Source: Emticicia sp. CRIBPO (GTDB lineage Bacteria > Bacteroidota > Bacteroidia > Cytophagales > Spirosomataceae). From it: a stretch of DNA of 64,000 nucleotides. The DNA lies in contig NZ_JAAAKV010000012.1 of assembly GCF_009905725.1 (NCBI RefSeq), positions 1 through 64,000 on the forward strand, written 5' to 3'. Numbering within the stretch: the first letter of the stretch is position 1; the number at the start of each line of letters is the position of its first letter. The position numbers and the translations under genes are program-made. Below the pieces are notes generated by a model. The model made no database searches. It was given only the letters and a program-made list of their open reading frames with translations, and was not told the DNA's origin. Shown here one piece after another: positions 34,180 through 43,482 of the stretch.

Positions 34180-35196
34180 TCACCTTTTCGATGATTCTCT
34201 CGCCAGCAGGCTGACGGGCAGCCGGATGGTCTCGTTCTTTTTGGTGGCGTTGGTCTGGTCATCCAGCATTTCCAGTAAATGGGTGATGATCGTAGTGGCC
34301 AGCAGGTCCACTGGCTGGTCAATCGCCGTGATGGAAGGTGTGAAAAGATCATAGTGAAAATGATCGTCAAAACTCACCAATCCGATCTTATTTCTTTCAT
34401 TACCAAGCTGTTTCAGAGCCGTCAACCCACCAATAGTGAGGTAGTTGGTCCCGAAAAGTATGGCGTCAATGTGTGGTTTGTCCTGTATGATTCTGGCAAT
34501 CTTTTTAGTGATTTCCTTGTATTGCAGATCATATTCTATCTTAAATACCTCCTCTTTCAATCCTTTTTCCCTGATAAACTTCAGGTAGCCGTTCAGACGC
34601 TCTACCATCTGTATCTGTTCCGACAGCAAAGTGATGATGGCGATATTACGATAGCCGTTCTCATACAAATGCTGCGTGGCCATATAGGCTCCGTTCTCAT
34701 TTTCTACCACCACATTAAAAGTGTCAATGTCCGGCAAAAACCTGTCAAACAAAATGAAAGGCTTCTTCTCTTCTTTCAGTTTCAGGATCACGTCTTCGAT
34801 GTCAATCGTGGGGGCAATAATAAAACCATCCACACTTCGCTCATCCAGGATATTGACCACCTCACGTATCTTTCCCGGTATATTGTTACAACTCGCGATG
34901 ATCATTTTATAACCCGAATCGAAAGCTTTCTGCTCAATCACACTCGCCACCGCCGAAAAAAACGGATCGGCAATGTCCTCCACAATCAACCCGATGGTCT
35001 TCGTTTTACCTGTCCGGAGACTTTTGCCGATAAAACTGGGCTTATACCCGGTTTTGATCACATAGTCTTCTATTTTTCTGATCACTTCATCGCTGATCCT
35101 TTTTTCCTTCCCTTTGTTGTTCAGCACAAAGGATAAGGTCGTGGCTGACACCTGCAGCTCTTTGGCTACATCGTGAATTGACTTTCTCTTTTTCAA
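34180..35196 (-). CDS. LacI-family transcriptional regulator of the polysaccharide locus
   Basis: 338 residues, normal for the family. The N-terminal HTH reads SIHDVAKELQVSATTLSFVLN (6-26). The hinge region SLRTGKTKTIGLIVEDI (around 60-76) is followed by a periplasmic-binding-protein-like sugar domain with DPFFSAVASVIE, VDGFIIAP, FILFDRF and GLVSFDD. It should bind a breakdown product and regulate the adjoining genes. Four identical candidate operators lie before its own gene, GH97 and SusC. It is the only regulator in the locus; there is no hybrid two-component sensor or ECF sigma/anti-sigma pair as in many Bacteroidota loci. Confidence 0.93.
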   Translation of the reverse strand: MKKRKSIHDVAKELQVSATTLSFVLNNKGKEKRISDEVIRKIEDYVIKTGYKPSFIGKSLRTGKTKTIGLIVEDIADPFFSAVASVIEQKAFDSGYKMIIASCNNIPGKIREVVNILDERSVDGFIIAPTIDIEDVILKLKEEKKPFILFDRFLPDIDTFNVVVENENGAYMATQHLYENGYRNIAIITLLSEQIQMVERLNGYLKFIREKGLKEEVFKIEYDLQYKEITKKIARIIQDKPHIDAILFGTNYLTIGGLTALKQLGNERNKIGLVSFDDHFHYDLFTPSITAIDQPVDLLATTIITHLLEMLDDQTNATKKNETIRLPVSLLARESSKR

Positions 35197-35232
35197 AAAA
35201 TTTCTTGTTTGGGGTCCTAGGTATAGTTACAC

Positions 35233-35258
35233 CAAATTTAAAGAGATAAATCGATTTA
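35233..35258 (-). promoter_or_regulatory. Promoter/operator of the LacI-family gene (autoregulation)
   Basis: Minus strand: palindrome TAAATCGATTTA (35247-35258), a 6-bp gap, then TAAATTTG (35240-35233), an exact TAnnTTTG -7 box. The start codon lies about 37 nt downstream of the box. The -33 element is imperfect (TTCA). Confidence 0.7.
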
Positions 35259-35379
35259 GTGAATATTTTGATATTTTTTTTCCATAAAAAGTTAAATTAA
35301 GATAAGCCCTCAAACCCCTTTGTTCTAGGAAAAATTCAGCTTAATAAACACTACCGGAAACACCTATCCGGGAAAGTGG

Positions 35380-35398
35380 CGGGGAGCAGTGCTCCCCG
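35380..35398. terminator. GC-rich stem-loop after the GH88 gene
   Basis: CGGGGAG-CAGTG-CTCCCCG lies 38 bp beyond the GH88 stop codon. It is a strong stem without a U-tract, so it may be a 3'-end stabiliser or a Rho-assisted stop for the susC-susD-GH88 transcript. Confidence 0.4.
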
Positions 35399-35435
35399 GA
35401 CTCTGATTCATGTTAATCTAATGTTCATTTACCTT

Positions 35436-36623
35436 TTATTTTACCAAAAGTCTCTTTAACCTCAAAAGTGCCTCTATATAATAATAATCCGCATAGATGA
35501 TCGAAGCGTCTATTTCGGTGCCATTCGGATGATGCCCGGTAGAATGCAGCAGAAACGCCGTGTTCTTATCCCTGCTCTGGTACCGCTCCGAAGATAGTTC
35601 TTTCAGCATACCGATGGCCTTGGTTTTATATTCTGCTGCTTTGGCCTGGTCTTTAACATAAGCCGACAATTCCAGTAAAGCGGAAGCCGTCACAGCCGCT
35701 GCCGAAGCATCCCTGGGAGCATCCGGAATATGGGTATCGTCAAAATCCCAGTAAGGGATCAGATCCTCAGGCAATCTTTTCAGATAAACATCCGTCACTT
35801 TCTGTGCAAAAACAAGGAATTCAGGCTTTTGCGTTTCCCGGTACATCATCGTGTAGCCGTAAATCGCCCAGGATTGTCCCCTCGCCCACATGGAATTGTC
35901 GTTTAACCCCTGGTGAGTTACCCGTTTAATTTTCTTCCCGGTCAGTGTATCATACACCACCACGTGGCCGGTGACAAATGCTTCGTTGAACTGGTTCTTC
36001 ATCGTCGTTTCAGCATGTGATAAGGCAATGTCAGCCAGTTTCTTTTCCCCACCGTTTTTTGAGGCCCACATCAGCATCTCCAGGTTGATCATGTTGTCAA
36101 TGATGGTATTGTGACCACCAAATTTCTGTACCTCCCTCGGCCACGACAATATCGTTCCCGCCTTGGCATTAAACAAAGTAGCCAACACATCCGACGACTT
36201 CAGCACCACCGATTTGTATTCAGGATTGCCCGTCAGCCGGTAGCCGTTGCCAAAGCTGTTAAACATCTGAAAACCAAGATCATGATCATAAGCCGGCTGC
36301 TCCGACAAAGGGGTCAGTTCTCTCGAAAACCGGTCAGCCTGCTGTCTGAATTCTTCCTTTTGGGTGTCTTCGTACAAATACCAGAGCACACCCGGCCAGA
36401 AGCCGCTGGTCCAGTCTTTGTAGTCTACAAAACGCCACTGGCTGCCGCCTGAATTAACATTTCTCGGGATATCAGGAATGGAATCCGGAACGAGTTTCAA
36501 TGTTTTTTCAGCCTGGGCAGCACAATATTGCAACTGAGTATCCACCCAGGCCACATCCGCCTCCGGCTCAGAAGAACATCCCCATAAGATCAACAAACTC
36601 AAAAACAACACACTGATTTTCAT
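35436..36623 (-). CDS. GH88-like unsaturated glucuronyl hydrolase, lipoprotein
   Basis: 395 residues. Signal sequence with a lipobox ending at Cys16 (LWGC), so membrane-tethered. The (alpha/alpha)6 barrel shows the two GH88 acidic sites: HDLGFQMFNSFGNGYRLTG (Asp115) and HNTIIDNMINLEMLMW (Asp176), plus DWTSGFWPGVLWYLYE near 70 and the substrate region GQSWAIYGYTMMYRET. These enzymes hydrate the 4,5-double bond of unsaturated uronates left by polysaccharide lyases, releasing the sugar. It fits the heparinase II/III-type lyase in the same locus. It follows SusD after 218 bp. Confidence 0.92.
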   Translation of the reverse strand: MKISVLFLSLLILWGCSSEPEADVAWVDTQLQYCAAQAEKTLKLVPDSIPDIPRNVNSGGSQWRFVDYKDWTSGFWPGVLWYLYEDTQKEEFRQQADRFSRELTPLSEQPAYDHDLGFQMFNSFGNGYRLTGNPEYKSVVLKSSDVLATLFNAKAGTILSWPREVQKFGGHNTIIDNMINLEMLMWASKNGGEKKLADIALSHAETTMKNQFNEAFVTGHVVVYDTLTGKKIKRVTHQGLNDNSMWARGQSWAIYGYTMMYRETQKPEFLVFAQKVTDVYLKRLPEDLIPYWDFDDTHIPDAPRDASAAAVTASALLELSAYVKDQAKAAEYKTKAIGMLKELSSERYQSRDKNTAFLLHSTGHHPNGTEIDASIIYADYYYIEALLRLKRLLVK

Positions 36624-36655
36624 ATAAATAAATTTGATTTCATGATGGAAAATAG

Positions 36656-36676
36656 AAGACGCTAAAACAGCGTCTT
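36656..36676. repeat. Intercistronic hairpin between SusD and GH88
   Basis: AAGACGCT-AAAAC-AGCGTCTT forms an 8-bp stem 33 bp upstream of the GH88 start on the minus-strand transcript. It may lower GH88 expression relative to SusC/SusD by processing or partial termination. Confidence 0.4.
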
Positions 36677-36724
36677 GCCATCTGATTCTATATTTCCAAT
36701 TTAGTATAATCCTGCTTCATTTCC

Positions 36725-36750
36725 TATTCCCAGGCCCTGAAGGCCCTTTT
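36725..36750. repeat. Interspersed GGCC palindromic element, copy 1
   Basis: TATTCCCAGGCCCTGAAGGC followed by CC resembles, in reverse complement, the element at 49669-49692 (ATTCCCAGGGCCTAAAGGCC). Both are intergenic. Confidence 0.4.
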
Positions 36751-36841
36751 TGGCCGCTCCTCCAGTAATCTTCGCTTTCATCTTTCTCCCTTGTCCTTTC
36801 TCCGGAATAAAAATGTCACTATACATGTATCCGGCCGCCCA

Positions 36842-38677
36842 TCAATACCCCGGATTCTGCACCAGGTTCGGGTTCAGGAGTCTCTGATCGGTTGGCAAAG
36901 GCCACAGGTAGTTCTTTTTAGTAAACTTCCTGTTGGATCCCTGGTCGATGATCAACGCTCCGGTAGCGGCGTCTACACCATAAGGATAAACCGCAGGGTT
37001 GTACAGGGCCGTTGTTCCGTTTTTGAAGGTAGCTACCTCTGTCGGCGAGCCGTCCGGGTTTTTCACCACAATACCCAGAATCGGCTTGTTGAGCTCTGCT
37101 TCGGCAATGCCCCAGCGTTTCAAATCATCAAAACGGGTATTTTCCATGTACATTTCCAAAGCACGCTCTCTTCTGATCTCGCCCAGCATGGTCAGTCCCG
37201 GGTAAGGGGCGATCAGAGCGTTGGTCAGCGGAGCCACATAAGCCCTGGCCCTGATTTTGTTGATCGATATATTCAGATCAGCATCGGATATTTTACCACC
37301 GCCCAGCTCACACATGGCTTCGGCGTAGATCAGGTACAGTTCCGCCATCCTGATCTGCGGGTAATCGTACGACTCATATTCGGTTTCGGTGCCCGGATTT
37401 TCCGTCACCCACTTCCTGTTGCCATAACCGAAGCTTGTTGAAACCTGGGCCAGGTTAGGGTAATAAGTGGCAATATTGGCGGGCCAGTTAGACAAAGTCG
37501 TATAATTGGCTTTGGTGTAATCTGCTCCTCCCCCGTTAGTGCCCACACCCCAGCCCCAGTATTTCTGCCCTGGTTTTCTGACAAAATTGGCCAGCCTGGC
37601 ATCCCTGTTCTGGAACTCGTCCGTCATTTTATGGTATCCCTTAGCCATCGGCGAATGGGTATAAGGCAGGCCGTCTTTACAAAGATACATGTCCATCATC
37701 TTGCGGTTAGGCCCCGCTCCTCCCCATGAATGACTGATGTTCAGTGCTGCCCTGTTGAGGTTTTTGTCATACATATTTTTGAAGATAAACTCGTTGTTAT
37801 TCGCTTTTGTCAGCCCTTTCGGGTTTGATTTGTTGTCTTCCAGCACAAACAGGTAATAATAACTCAGAGAATCCAGTTCATTGAACAATTTGAAAGTACC
37901 GTCGCTCATAACATCTTTAGCCAGGCTGGCTGCTTCGGTCAGGTAAGCGGTCACCTTATCGGCTTTCTTTTGTCCCTGGGCAAAATCCGTGGTTTCGCCC
38001 ACATACTTTTCCCATGTGCCTTCATAAAGCAACACCCTTGCTTTGAAGCTTTTGGCGGCCTGTTTGCTCAAGTGCCCCTTGTCTGCTGCCACAATGTTTG
38101 ACTCCAGCGGCAAGCCTTCAATGGCCACGTCCAGGTCTTTCAATACCTGCTCAATCACCTCATAGCGGGTGTTTCTCGGGGCTGTCAGTATCGGATCTGT
38201 CAGGTCAGGTACTTTGGTGACGACCGGCACCCCACCGAAACGCTTCACCAGGAAAAAGTGATGCCATGCCCTGAAAAAGTGGGCCGCAGCTACATACTGC
38301 TGAATCTCTGCTTTGTTCCCGGTATATTCCTCACCTTTCTGGATCACATAATTGTTTGACCTGATGTACCGGTATGAATTTCTCCAGTAAATATCCGTAG
38401 AAGGCACCCCGATGGCCCCTCTGCCGTAATCACTCAGAGAACCCGCCAGATCCGAACCGGTATCTACAAAATCAAAGATCGTAGCGTCGTCAATTCTCTT
38501 GAAACCCACCATTTTGTTATAGAAATCATTGGTTGCTGCCTTAAAGTGGTCGGGCGTCTTGAAATAAATCGCCTCGGTAGGCGAATCCAGCGGATCCAGG
38601 TTCAGGAACTTGTCCTCACAGGAAATTGTGGTTATCATCAATGCCGCCACCACGAGGCTATAGAGTATCTTTTTCAT
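36842..38677 (-). CDS. SusD/RagB-family glycan-binding lipoprotein
   Basis: 611 residues. Lipoprotein signal with Cys20 (TTISC), then the typical SusD start EDKFLNLDPLDSPTEAIYFKT. TPR-like helices scaffold the fold (AAAHFFRAWHHFFLVKRFGGVPVVT near 130-155), and it ends with LWPLPTDQRLLNPNLVQNPGY, the canonical SusD terminus. It forms the lid of the SusC transporter at the cell surface and binds the oligosaccharide. It lies 25 bp after SusC in the same operon. Confidence 0.96.
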   Translation of the reverse strand: MKKILYSLVVAALMITTISCEDKFLNLDPLDSPTEAIYFKTPDHFKAATNDFYNKMVGFKRIDDATIFDFVDTGSDLAGSLSDYGRGAIGVPSTDIYWRNSYRYIRSNNYVIQKGEEYTGNKAEIQQYVAAAHFFRAWHHFFLVKRFGGVPVVTKVPDLTDPILTAPRNTRYEVIEQVLKDLDVAIEGLPLESNIVAADKGHLSKQAAKSFKARVLLYEGTWEKYVGETTDFAQGQKKADKVTAYLTEAASLAKDVMSDGTFKLFNELDSLSYYYLFVLEDNKSNPKGLTKANNNEFIFKNMYDKNLNRAALNISHSWGGAGPNRKMMDMYLCKDGLPYTHSPMAKGYHKMTDEFQNRDARLANFVRKPGQKYWGWGVGTNGGGADYTKANYTTLSNWPANIATYYPNLAQVSTSFGYGNRKWVTENPGTETEYESYDYPQIRMAELYLIYAEAMCELGGGKISDADLNISINKIRARAYVAPLTNALIAPYPGLTMLGEIRRERALEMYMENTRFDDLKRWGIAEAELNKPILGIVVKNPDGSPTEVATFKNGTTALYNPAVYPYGVDAATGALIIDQGSNRKFTKKNYLWPLPTDQRLLNPNLVQNPGY

Positions 38678-38702
38678 TTGAATAATTATTAAGGTTATTT
38701 GA

Positions 38703-41700
38703 TCAGAATGACAGATCCAGGCCTAATGACCAGGTCCTCAGGAACGGGTAGGTGCTGTCAGAACTCTCTCCCCGTTCAGGGTCAAAACCGTCTTTGATGG
38801 AGGTCACTTCAAACAGGTCATTGCCTGAGAAATAGAACCGAATGTTGTCCGATTTGATCTTCGCACTCCATGATTTCGGCAATGAGTAACCGATCACCAG
38901 CGATTTCAGACGGGCGTAACTCAGGTTCTGCACATTCACATCGTTGTTCTGCCAGTTCCAGTTGTTCCTGTCGTTGTCAAACGAAATCCTCGGGTATTCA
39001 GCTTCCTGATTCTCAGGAGTCCAGGTTTTGCCCAGGTAAGAGTTATTGACATTCAGATAATTCCTGAAAAACGGAGCCCTGGCATTACCACTTCTCAGCA
39101 GGTTTTGCTTAGCCACCCCCTGCACAAAAGCCGACACACTGAATCCCTTCCATTCTGCCCCAAGGTTGATGCCGAACAGGTAATGAGGATTGGCATCGCC
39201 ATAGTAATAAACATCTCCGTCACCTGCTTTTCCTCCGCCTACAGGGTCAAGAAAACCGTTTCCGTCAAGGTCCACCCTTTTCAGGTCACCGGGACGCAAC
39301 CTCTTGGTTTCTCCTGTCATTCTTCCCAGTTCTCCGGCCGAGGTGGCGGTATATTGGGCGTAATAAGCATTCACTTCTTCAGCAGACTTGAAATAACCGT
39401 CTGTTTTATAAACAAATATAGAATTGAGCGGATACCCTTGTCTCTGGGCCACGATGCCCGCTGCCCACGAGTCTTTACCCTGCATAGACACCAGCCTGTT
39501 GACGTTGTCGCTCAGCTGCACACCTGCATGATAACGAAGGTTACCGATTTTATCCCGCCAGTTCAGTTCAATTTCCCAACCACTTACTTTCAGCTCACCG
39601 CTGTTTGATTTTGGGGCTGTTCCTCCCAACACCTGCGGATACGTGATGTCGATCAGCATGCCTTTATTCCTTTTTTCGAATACTTCTGCCGTACCTGACA
39701 ACCTGTTGTTCAGGATCGTAAACTCAAGGCCGATGTTCTTATTGACAATCCTTTCCCAGGTCCGTGTTAAGCTGGTCAGTCCTGACAACCACGAAGTCTG
39801 TTGCAGTGAAGCCACCTGACCGAACAGCATGGTTCCGGTCGTGGTAATGCCTGAAACGTAGTCGTAATTACCGATATTCGCCTGTCCGCCTGTTTCGCCA
39901 TAACCTGCCCTCAGTTTCAGGTTATCAAAGATTCTCAGGTCTTTTATGAAATTCTCTTCTGAAATTCTCCAGCCTACCGAGGTCTCACCAAAATTAGACC
40001 ATCTGAAATCCGGGTGAAACTTGGAAGAACCGTCACGTCTACCTGAGGCCTGGAAGAGGTATTTTTCCTTGAAAGCATAGTTAAAACGCCCTACATAAGA
40101 GATCAATCCCCAGTGACTGGCACCGCCTGCGTTGGTTTGTGTAACCGAATTCGCGGTGTTGAGATCATACAATCCGTCATATTCCAGCTTGGTCCTTTTG
40201 GCCTCCACACTCTTGGATTCGCTCAACTCTGAGGTGATGCCGGCCATTAACGAGATGGAATGATTCCTGGCGATGGTTTTCACATAATCCGCAAATCCGC
40301 CGTAAGTTTCATAGTTGGTATTCGCAATGTTTTCGATGATCTCAGGATTAGGATTCTGAACAGAAGTGGTCAGTGAACCCAGCCAGTTATAGAGTTTATA
40401 GGTCTGGTTGTAGCGTGTTCTCCAGCCCTGGCGGTTCACCACCGCAGCGTTGGCACTCAGGGTAAAACCATCAAACAATTTGGCCGAAATCCTGGAGTTC
40501 AGACGCAGGATACCTTCTTTGTTATTGTCCCTTCCGCCGCTCATTGTAGAAGCTACCGGATTTCTATATCCGTAATCGTCATAATACTCACCTACATTAT
40601 TGTACGTCGGAAAAACCGGGGCATCAAAGAAACCTGCACCCACTCCGTTTTTCGGAGCAGATACCAGCCGGCTGTCGTAGGAAATACCGGTTTCCAGTTT
40701 TATGTTTTTCGAAAGCTCGTAGTCATAATTAAAACGCGTGTTGTATTTTTCTTCCCCGTCATAAGCCGTTTTCAAAACCGATTTATTATCCGCATACCCG
40801 ATCGAAAACATATAGGAGCTTTTGGCAGAAGAACCTCTCAGACTCAGGTTTTGCTGTTGTGAAAACGCCGGGGCATATAACTGATCTGCCCAGTTATTGT
40901 CTGCATACCTGATCACTCGCTGGTCACTCGGGTTGATAAAATCAAAAGGCTGGCCCTGGGCCATTTTAGCCACATTGTCTTTGCCCCACTGAGGATACCA
41001 TTCGACCACATTGCCGCTGGCATCCACTTTATCCTGAAGCGAGCCCTCCTGGTACATTTTAGCCCATTCAGCCATGTTGGCATAAGGAACGGTGATCCCG
41101 ATGGTATTCAATCTGTAGTTACCGTTGTAGCTGACCTGCATTTTATCGCCTTTTCCTCTTTTGGTTTTTACGAGGATTACCCCACCCGCGGCACGGGCTC
41201 CGTAAATGGCCGCAGAGGCGTCTTTCAATACACTAACAGACTCAATATCAGAAGGATTGATCTGGTTTAACTCCCAGGTGCCCAATACAGGCACCCCATC
41301 TACTATAATCAAAGGATCAACACCTGTGATGGAAGATTCTCCGCGAAGTCTGATCGCCAGACCTTCATTTCCAGGACGGGAAGAGGTCCTGGTGATGGCC
41401 AGACCAGCCACCTGGCCCTGCAGGGCAAGACCCGCATTGCTGACCGGCCTGTCTTTAAATACCTCCTCACCTACCTGCTTGATGGCCCCGGTAAGGGATT
41501 CTTTTTTTCTTTCTCCGTAACCCACTACCACTACCTCCTGCAAAGTATTGGCGTCGTCGGTCAGTACAATATTGATTTCTTTCTGATTTCCTGCAATGAT
41601 TTCTTTGGTTTCATAGCCTACGTAAGAAAAAATCAGGATGCTTTTGCTGTCGGGCACCTGGATGGAAAATTTCCCTGAAGCATCGGTGATTGCCCCACGT

Positions 41701-41921
41701 GTGGTTCCTTTGATGACCACGCTTACACCGGGCAGGGCTTCGCCTTTGGCATCACTGACTTTCCCGCTTACTGTACTCTCTGTGGACTGACTAACAGAAA
41801 CAGCCCCCCTGGCTATATTCCCTGCATTGGCGAGGGAAATGAAGGCTGTCAACATCACCGCTTTTAAGAATACCCCGGGCAAGCGGGACAACGAGTGTTT
41901 GAAATGTCGATTTTTACTCAT
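38703..41921 (-). CDS. SusC/RagA-family TonB-linked outer-membrane transporter
   Basis: 1072 residues. Signal peptide to about residue 35; carboxypeptidase-regulatory-like domain (VSGKVSDAKGEALPGVSVVIKG, about 50-130); TonB-box/plug region with EVVVVGYGERKKESLTG and GVDPLIIVDGVPVLG; a large beta-barrel ending in the terminal strand SLGLDLSF. It imports oligosaccharides released from the polysaccharide by surface enzymes, with the SusD lid. First gene of the susC-susD-GH88 operon; upstream lie two LacI-type operators and a 370-nt leader. Confidence 0.96.
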   Translation of the reverse strand: MSKNRHFKHSLSRLPGVFLKAVMLTAFISLANAGNIARGAVSVSQSTESTVSGKVSDAKGEALPGVSVVIKGTTRGAITDASGKFSIQVPDSKSILIFSYVGYETKEIIAGNQKEINIVLTDDANTLQEVVVVGYGERKKESLTGAIKQVGEEVFKDRPVSNAGLALQGQVAGLAITRTSSRPGNEGLAIRLRGESSITGVDPLIIVDGVPVLGTWELNQINPSDIESVSVLKDASAAIYGARAAGGVILVKTKRGKGDKMQVSYNGNYRLNTIGITVPYANMAEWAKMYQEGSLQDKVDASGNVVEWYPQWGKDNVAKMAQGQPFDFINPSDQRVIRYADNNWADQLYAPAFSQQQNLSLRGSSAKSSYMFSIGYADNKSVLKTAYDGEEKYNTRFNYDYELSKNIKLETGISYDSRLVSAPKNGVGAGFFDAPVFPTYNNVGEYYDDYGYRNPVASTMSGGRDNNKEGILRLNSRISAKLFDGFTLSANAAVVNRQGWRTRYNQTYKLYNWLGSLTTSVQNPNPEIIENIANTNYETYGGFADYVKTIARNHSISLMAGITSELSESKSVEAKRTKLEYDGLYDLNTANSVTQTNAGGASHWGLISYVGRFNYAFKEKYLFQASGRRDGSSKFHPDFRWSNFGETSVGWRISEENFIKDLRIFDNLKLRAGYGETGGQANIGNYDYVSGITTTGTMLFGQVASLQQTSWLSGLTSLTRTWERIVNKNIGLEFTILNNRLSGTAEVFEKRNKGMLIDITYPQVLGGTAPKSNSGELKVSGWEIELNWRDKIGNLRYHAGVQLSDNVNRLVSMQGKDSWAAGIVAQRQGYPLNSIFVYKTDGYFKSAEEVNAYYAQYTATSAGELGRMTGETKRLRPGDLKRVDLDGNGFLDPVGGGKAGDGDVYYYGDANPHYLFGINLGAEWKGFSVSAFVQGVAKQNLLRSGNARAPFFRNYLNVNNSYLGKTWTPENQEAEYPRISFDNDRNNWNWQNNDVNVQNLSYARLKSLVIGYSLPKSWSAKIKSDNIRFYFSGNDLFEVTSIKDGFDPERGESSDSTYPFLRTWSLGLDLSF

Positions 41922-42013
41922 AGTTTTGAATGTTATTTTTATTAATAATAAGATTAGAATGCTCCCGGTACATACTGATCGCCAAATCGAAATGTACCCA
42001 AGAGTTTTTTAAG

Positions 42014-42040
42014 AATATCGGTGGCTTCAACACCGATATT
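42014..42040. terminator. Hairpin in the susC leader
   Basis: AATATCGGTG pairs perfectly with CACCGATATT across a 7-nt loop. On the plus strand it is followed by TTTTTTTT and would block antisense transcription into the locus. On the minus strand it lies about 93 nt before the SusC start codon and could shape the leader RNA. Confidence 0.55.
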
Positions 42041-42126
42041 TTTTTTGCCGTCTCCCGCTTACGCAGAAAATAACAGCGAATTATAATTGGAATAAAACTG
42101 CTTTTACATGGTCAGATATTTTTTAG

Positions 42127-42138
42127 TAAATCGATTTA
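42127..42138. promoter_or_regulatory. Auxiliary LacI-type operator in the susC leader
   Basis: TAAATCGATTTA, identical to the other three copies, placed exactly 180 bp from the promoter-proximal copy. No good -7 box lies next to it on the susC side, so it looks like an auxiliary (looping or road-block) operator. Confidence 0.6.
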
Positions 42139-42292
42139 GCAAAAATTCAAAAAATAAGGGCTTTGTATCAGCCGAACATCAAAACCGGGTTAACTTTTAT
42201 CCTGAATTTCTGCATAATCATCTGAATTTTGTCAGGGATGCTTTTGATAGCAAAATAACACTACTTTTTCTGGCTAAATAAATATCTTAAGA

Positions 42293-42318
42293 CAAACATA
42301 AATAGATAAATCGATTTA
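42293..42318 (-). promoter_or_regulatory. Main promoter/operator of susC
   Basis: Minus strand: TAAATCGATTTA (42307-42318), a 6-bp gap, then TATGTTTG (42300-42293), an exact TAnnTTTG box. The geometry is identical to that at the LacI-family gene. Transcription would start near 42286, giving a leader of about 365 nt. Confidence 0.65.
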
Positions 42319-42473
42319 GTAAAATATTTAAGCGGGAATTTTCAGGGTGCCTTAAACGAAAAAGGTCATATAAAGGCTTAAAATAGTGCAAAAAAGACTT
42401 AAAATAAGTGCCGCAATCGTTGCCGGGAACGATTGCGTAAAAAGTCAGAAAAATAATGTCTGAAAGATGATTT

Positions 42474-43478
42474 TCAGGGCAAAACCGGCAGAGCAGCAGC
42501 GGTTCCGTCAAGGTTCATCCGGTAATCCAGCACATAATGATTGGCAGCTCCGAAGCATCCCAGTCCACCGGAAATGTTGTTGTACACCTGGGTAGGCTCT
42601 GCAAACGGGTTATCATTGCTCCTGTCAAATTTATAGACAGACTCATGAAACTTGTAATAATTCTCGTCGACACTCATCAGATCAAGCTGAACGAGTTTGA
42701 CGGTAAATGATACCTTCACATCCGGGGCATAGGCAGAGCTGAAAGTCAGGTCTCCCCTGGCCCTGAAAGACCGCCGGACACCACTCTCATTTTTCTGAAG
42801 ACCGGTATTTTCAAATCTGAAAGGAACAACGACCCTCGAATGGACCGAAGAATAACCCCTGATTTCGATATGGCTGGCTCCCCTGAGTTTATAATATACT
42901 TTGCCGTTATTTTCAGGATTCCAGTCCAGGTCTGTTATCACCCTGATTTCTTCAGTGTTCATATAATTCCTGGTGATCGTATCCACTTCTACTTTTCCGA
43001 CGGGCGTGGCGATGAGTGGCACGGTACATTCTGCAGTAACCTTTTTTTCTTTGCGGCTTACTTCCAGCCAGTATTTTTTACCGGCCTCTATTCTCAGGGT
43101 ATTTTCTCCGGGAATAAATGAATACCAGTTGTTCTGATGATCATAGGCAAGCTCTACTTTACCCTGATCCGAAGACATCACCACTTTGGCGTCACTGATA
43201 TAATCTCCGAAATTGTAATAAACCGTATCACCGTTGACGACCCGGTAAATGTCTTTGTCAAACGGGACATCGGTAAAAATAGGCGAACTGCTACCTACAT
43301 GCACCTTCACCATTTTGTCCTGCGGCGAAATAAAGGACGTAACCACCAGCTTGGGTTGTGCATCAGGCAGGTTTTCCGGCGAAACCTCGGTGATCAGGCT
43401 GGTGCAGGAAAATGCTCCGAAAAGGGCAACAAAAACCGCTGTAATAAATAAAACCGGGTATTTTATCTTCTTTTTCAT
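42474..43478 (-). CDS. DUF4249-family lipoprotein
   Basis: 334 residues from the ATG at 43476-43478, four bases after the stop of the TonB receptor gene. The longer frame upstream overlaps that gene and lacks signal-peptide character, while MKKKIKYPVLFITAVFVALFG leads to a lipobox at FSCTS. DUF4249 proteins are outer-membrane-associated lipoproteins nearly always encoded next to a SusC-like or TonB receptor with a carboxypeptidase-regulatory domain, as here. Beta-rich body with FENTGLQKNESGVRRSFRARG. Function not established; probably a partner of the receptor in an uptake complex. The C-terminus (GAANHYVLDY) looks complete. Confidence 0.85.
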   Translation of the reverse strand: MKKKIKYPVLFITAVFVALFGAFSCTSLITEVSPENLPDAQPKLVVTSFISPQDKMVKVHVGSSSPIFTDVPFDKDIYRVVNGDTVYYNFGDYISDAKVVMSSDQGKVELAYDHQNNWYSFIPGENTLRIEAGKKYWLEVSRKEKKVTAECTVPLIATPVGKVEVDTITRNYMNTEEIRVITDLDWNPENNGKVYYKLRGASHIEIRGYSSVHSRVVVPFRFENTGLQKNESGVRRSFRARGDLTFSSAYAPDVKVSFTVKLVQLDLMSVDENYYKFHESVYKFDRSNDNPFAEPTQVYNNISGGLGCFGAANHYVLDYRMNLDGTAAALPVLP

Positions 43479-43482
43479 GGTC

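Larger units (their letters stand above)
41922..42473. other. Regulatory region upstream of SusC
   Basis: 552 bp without a gene between the DUF4249 stop and the SusC start. It contains the distal promoter/operator (42293-42318), a second operator copy (42127-42138) and a perfect hairpin (42014-42040). Confidence 0.75.
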
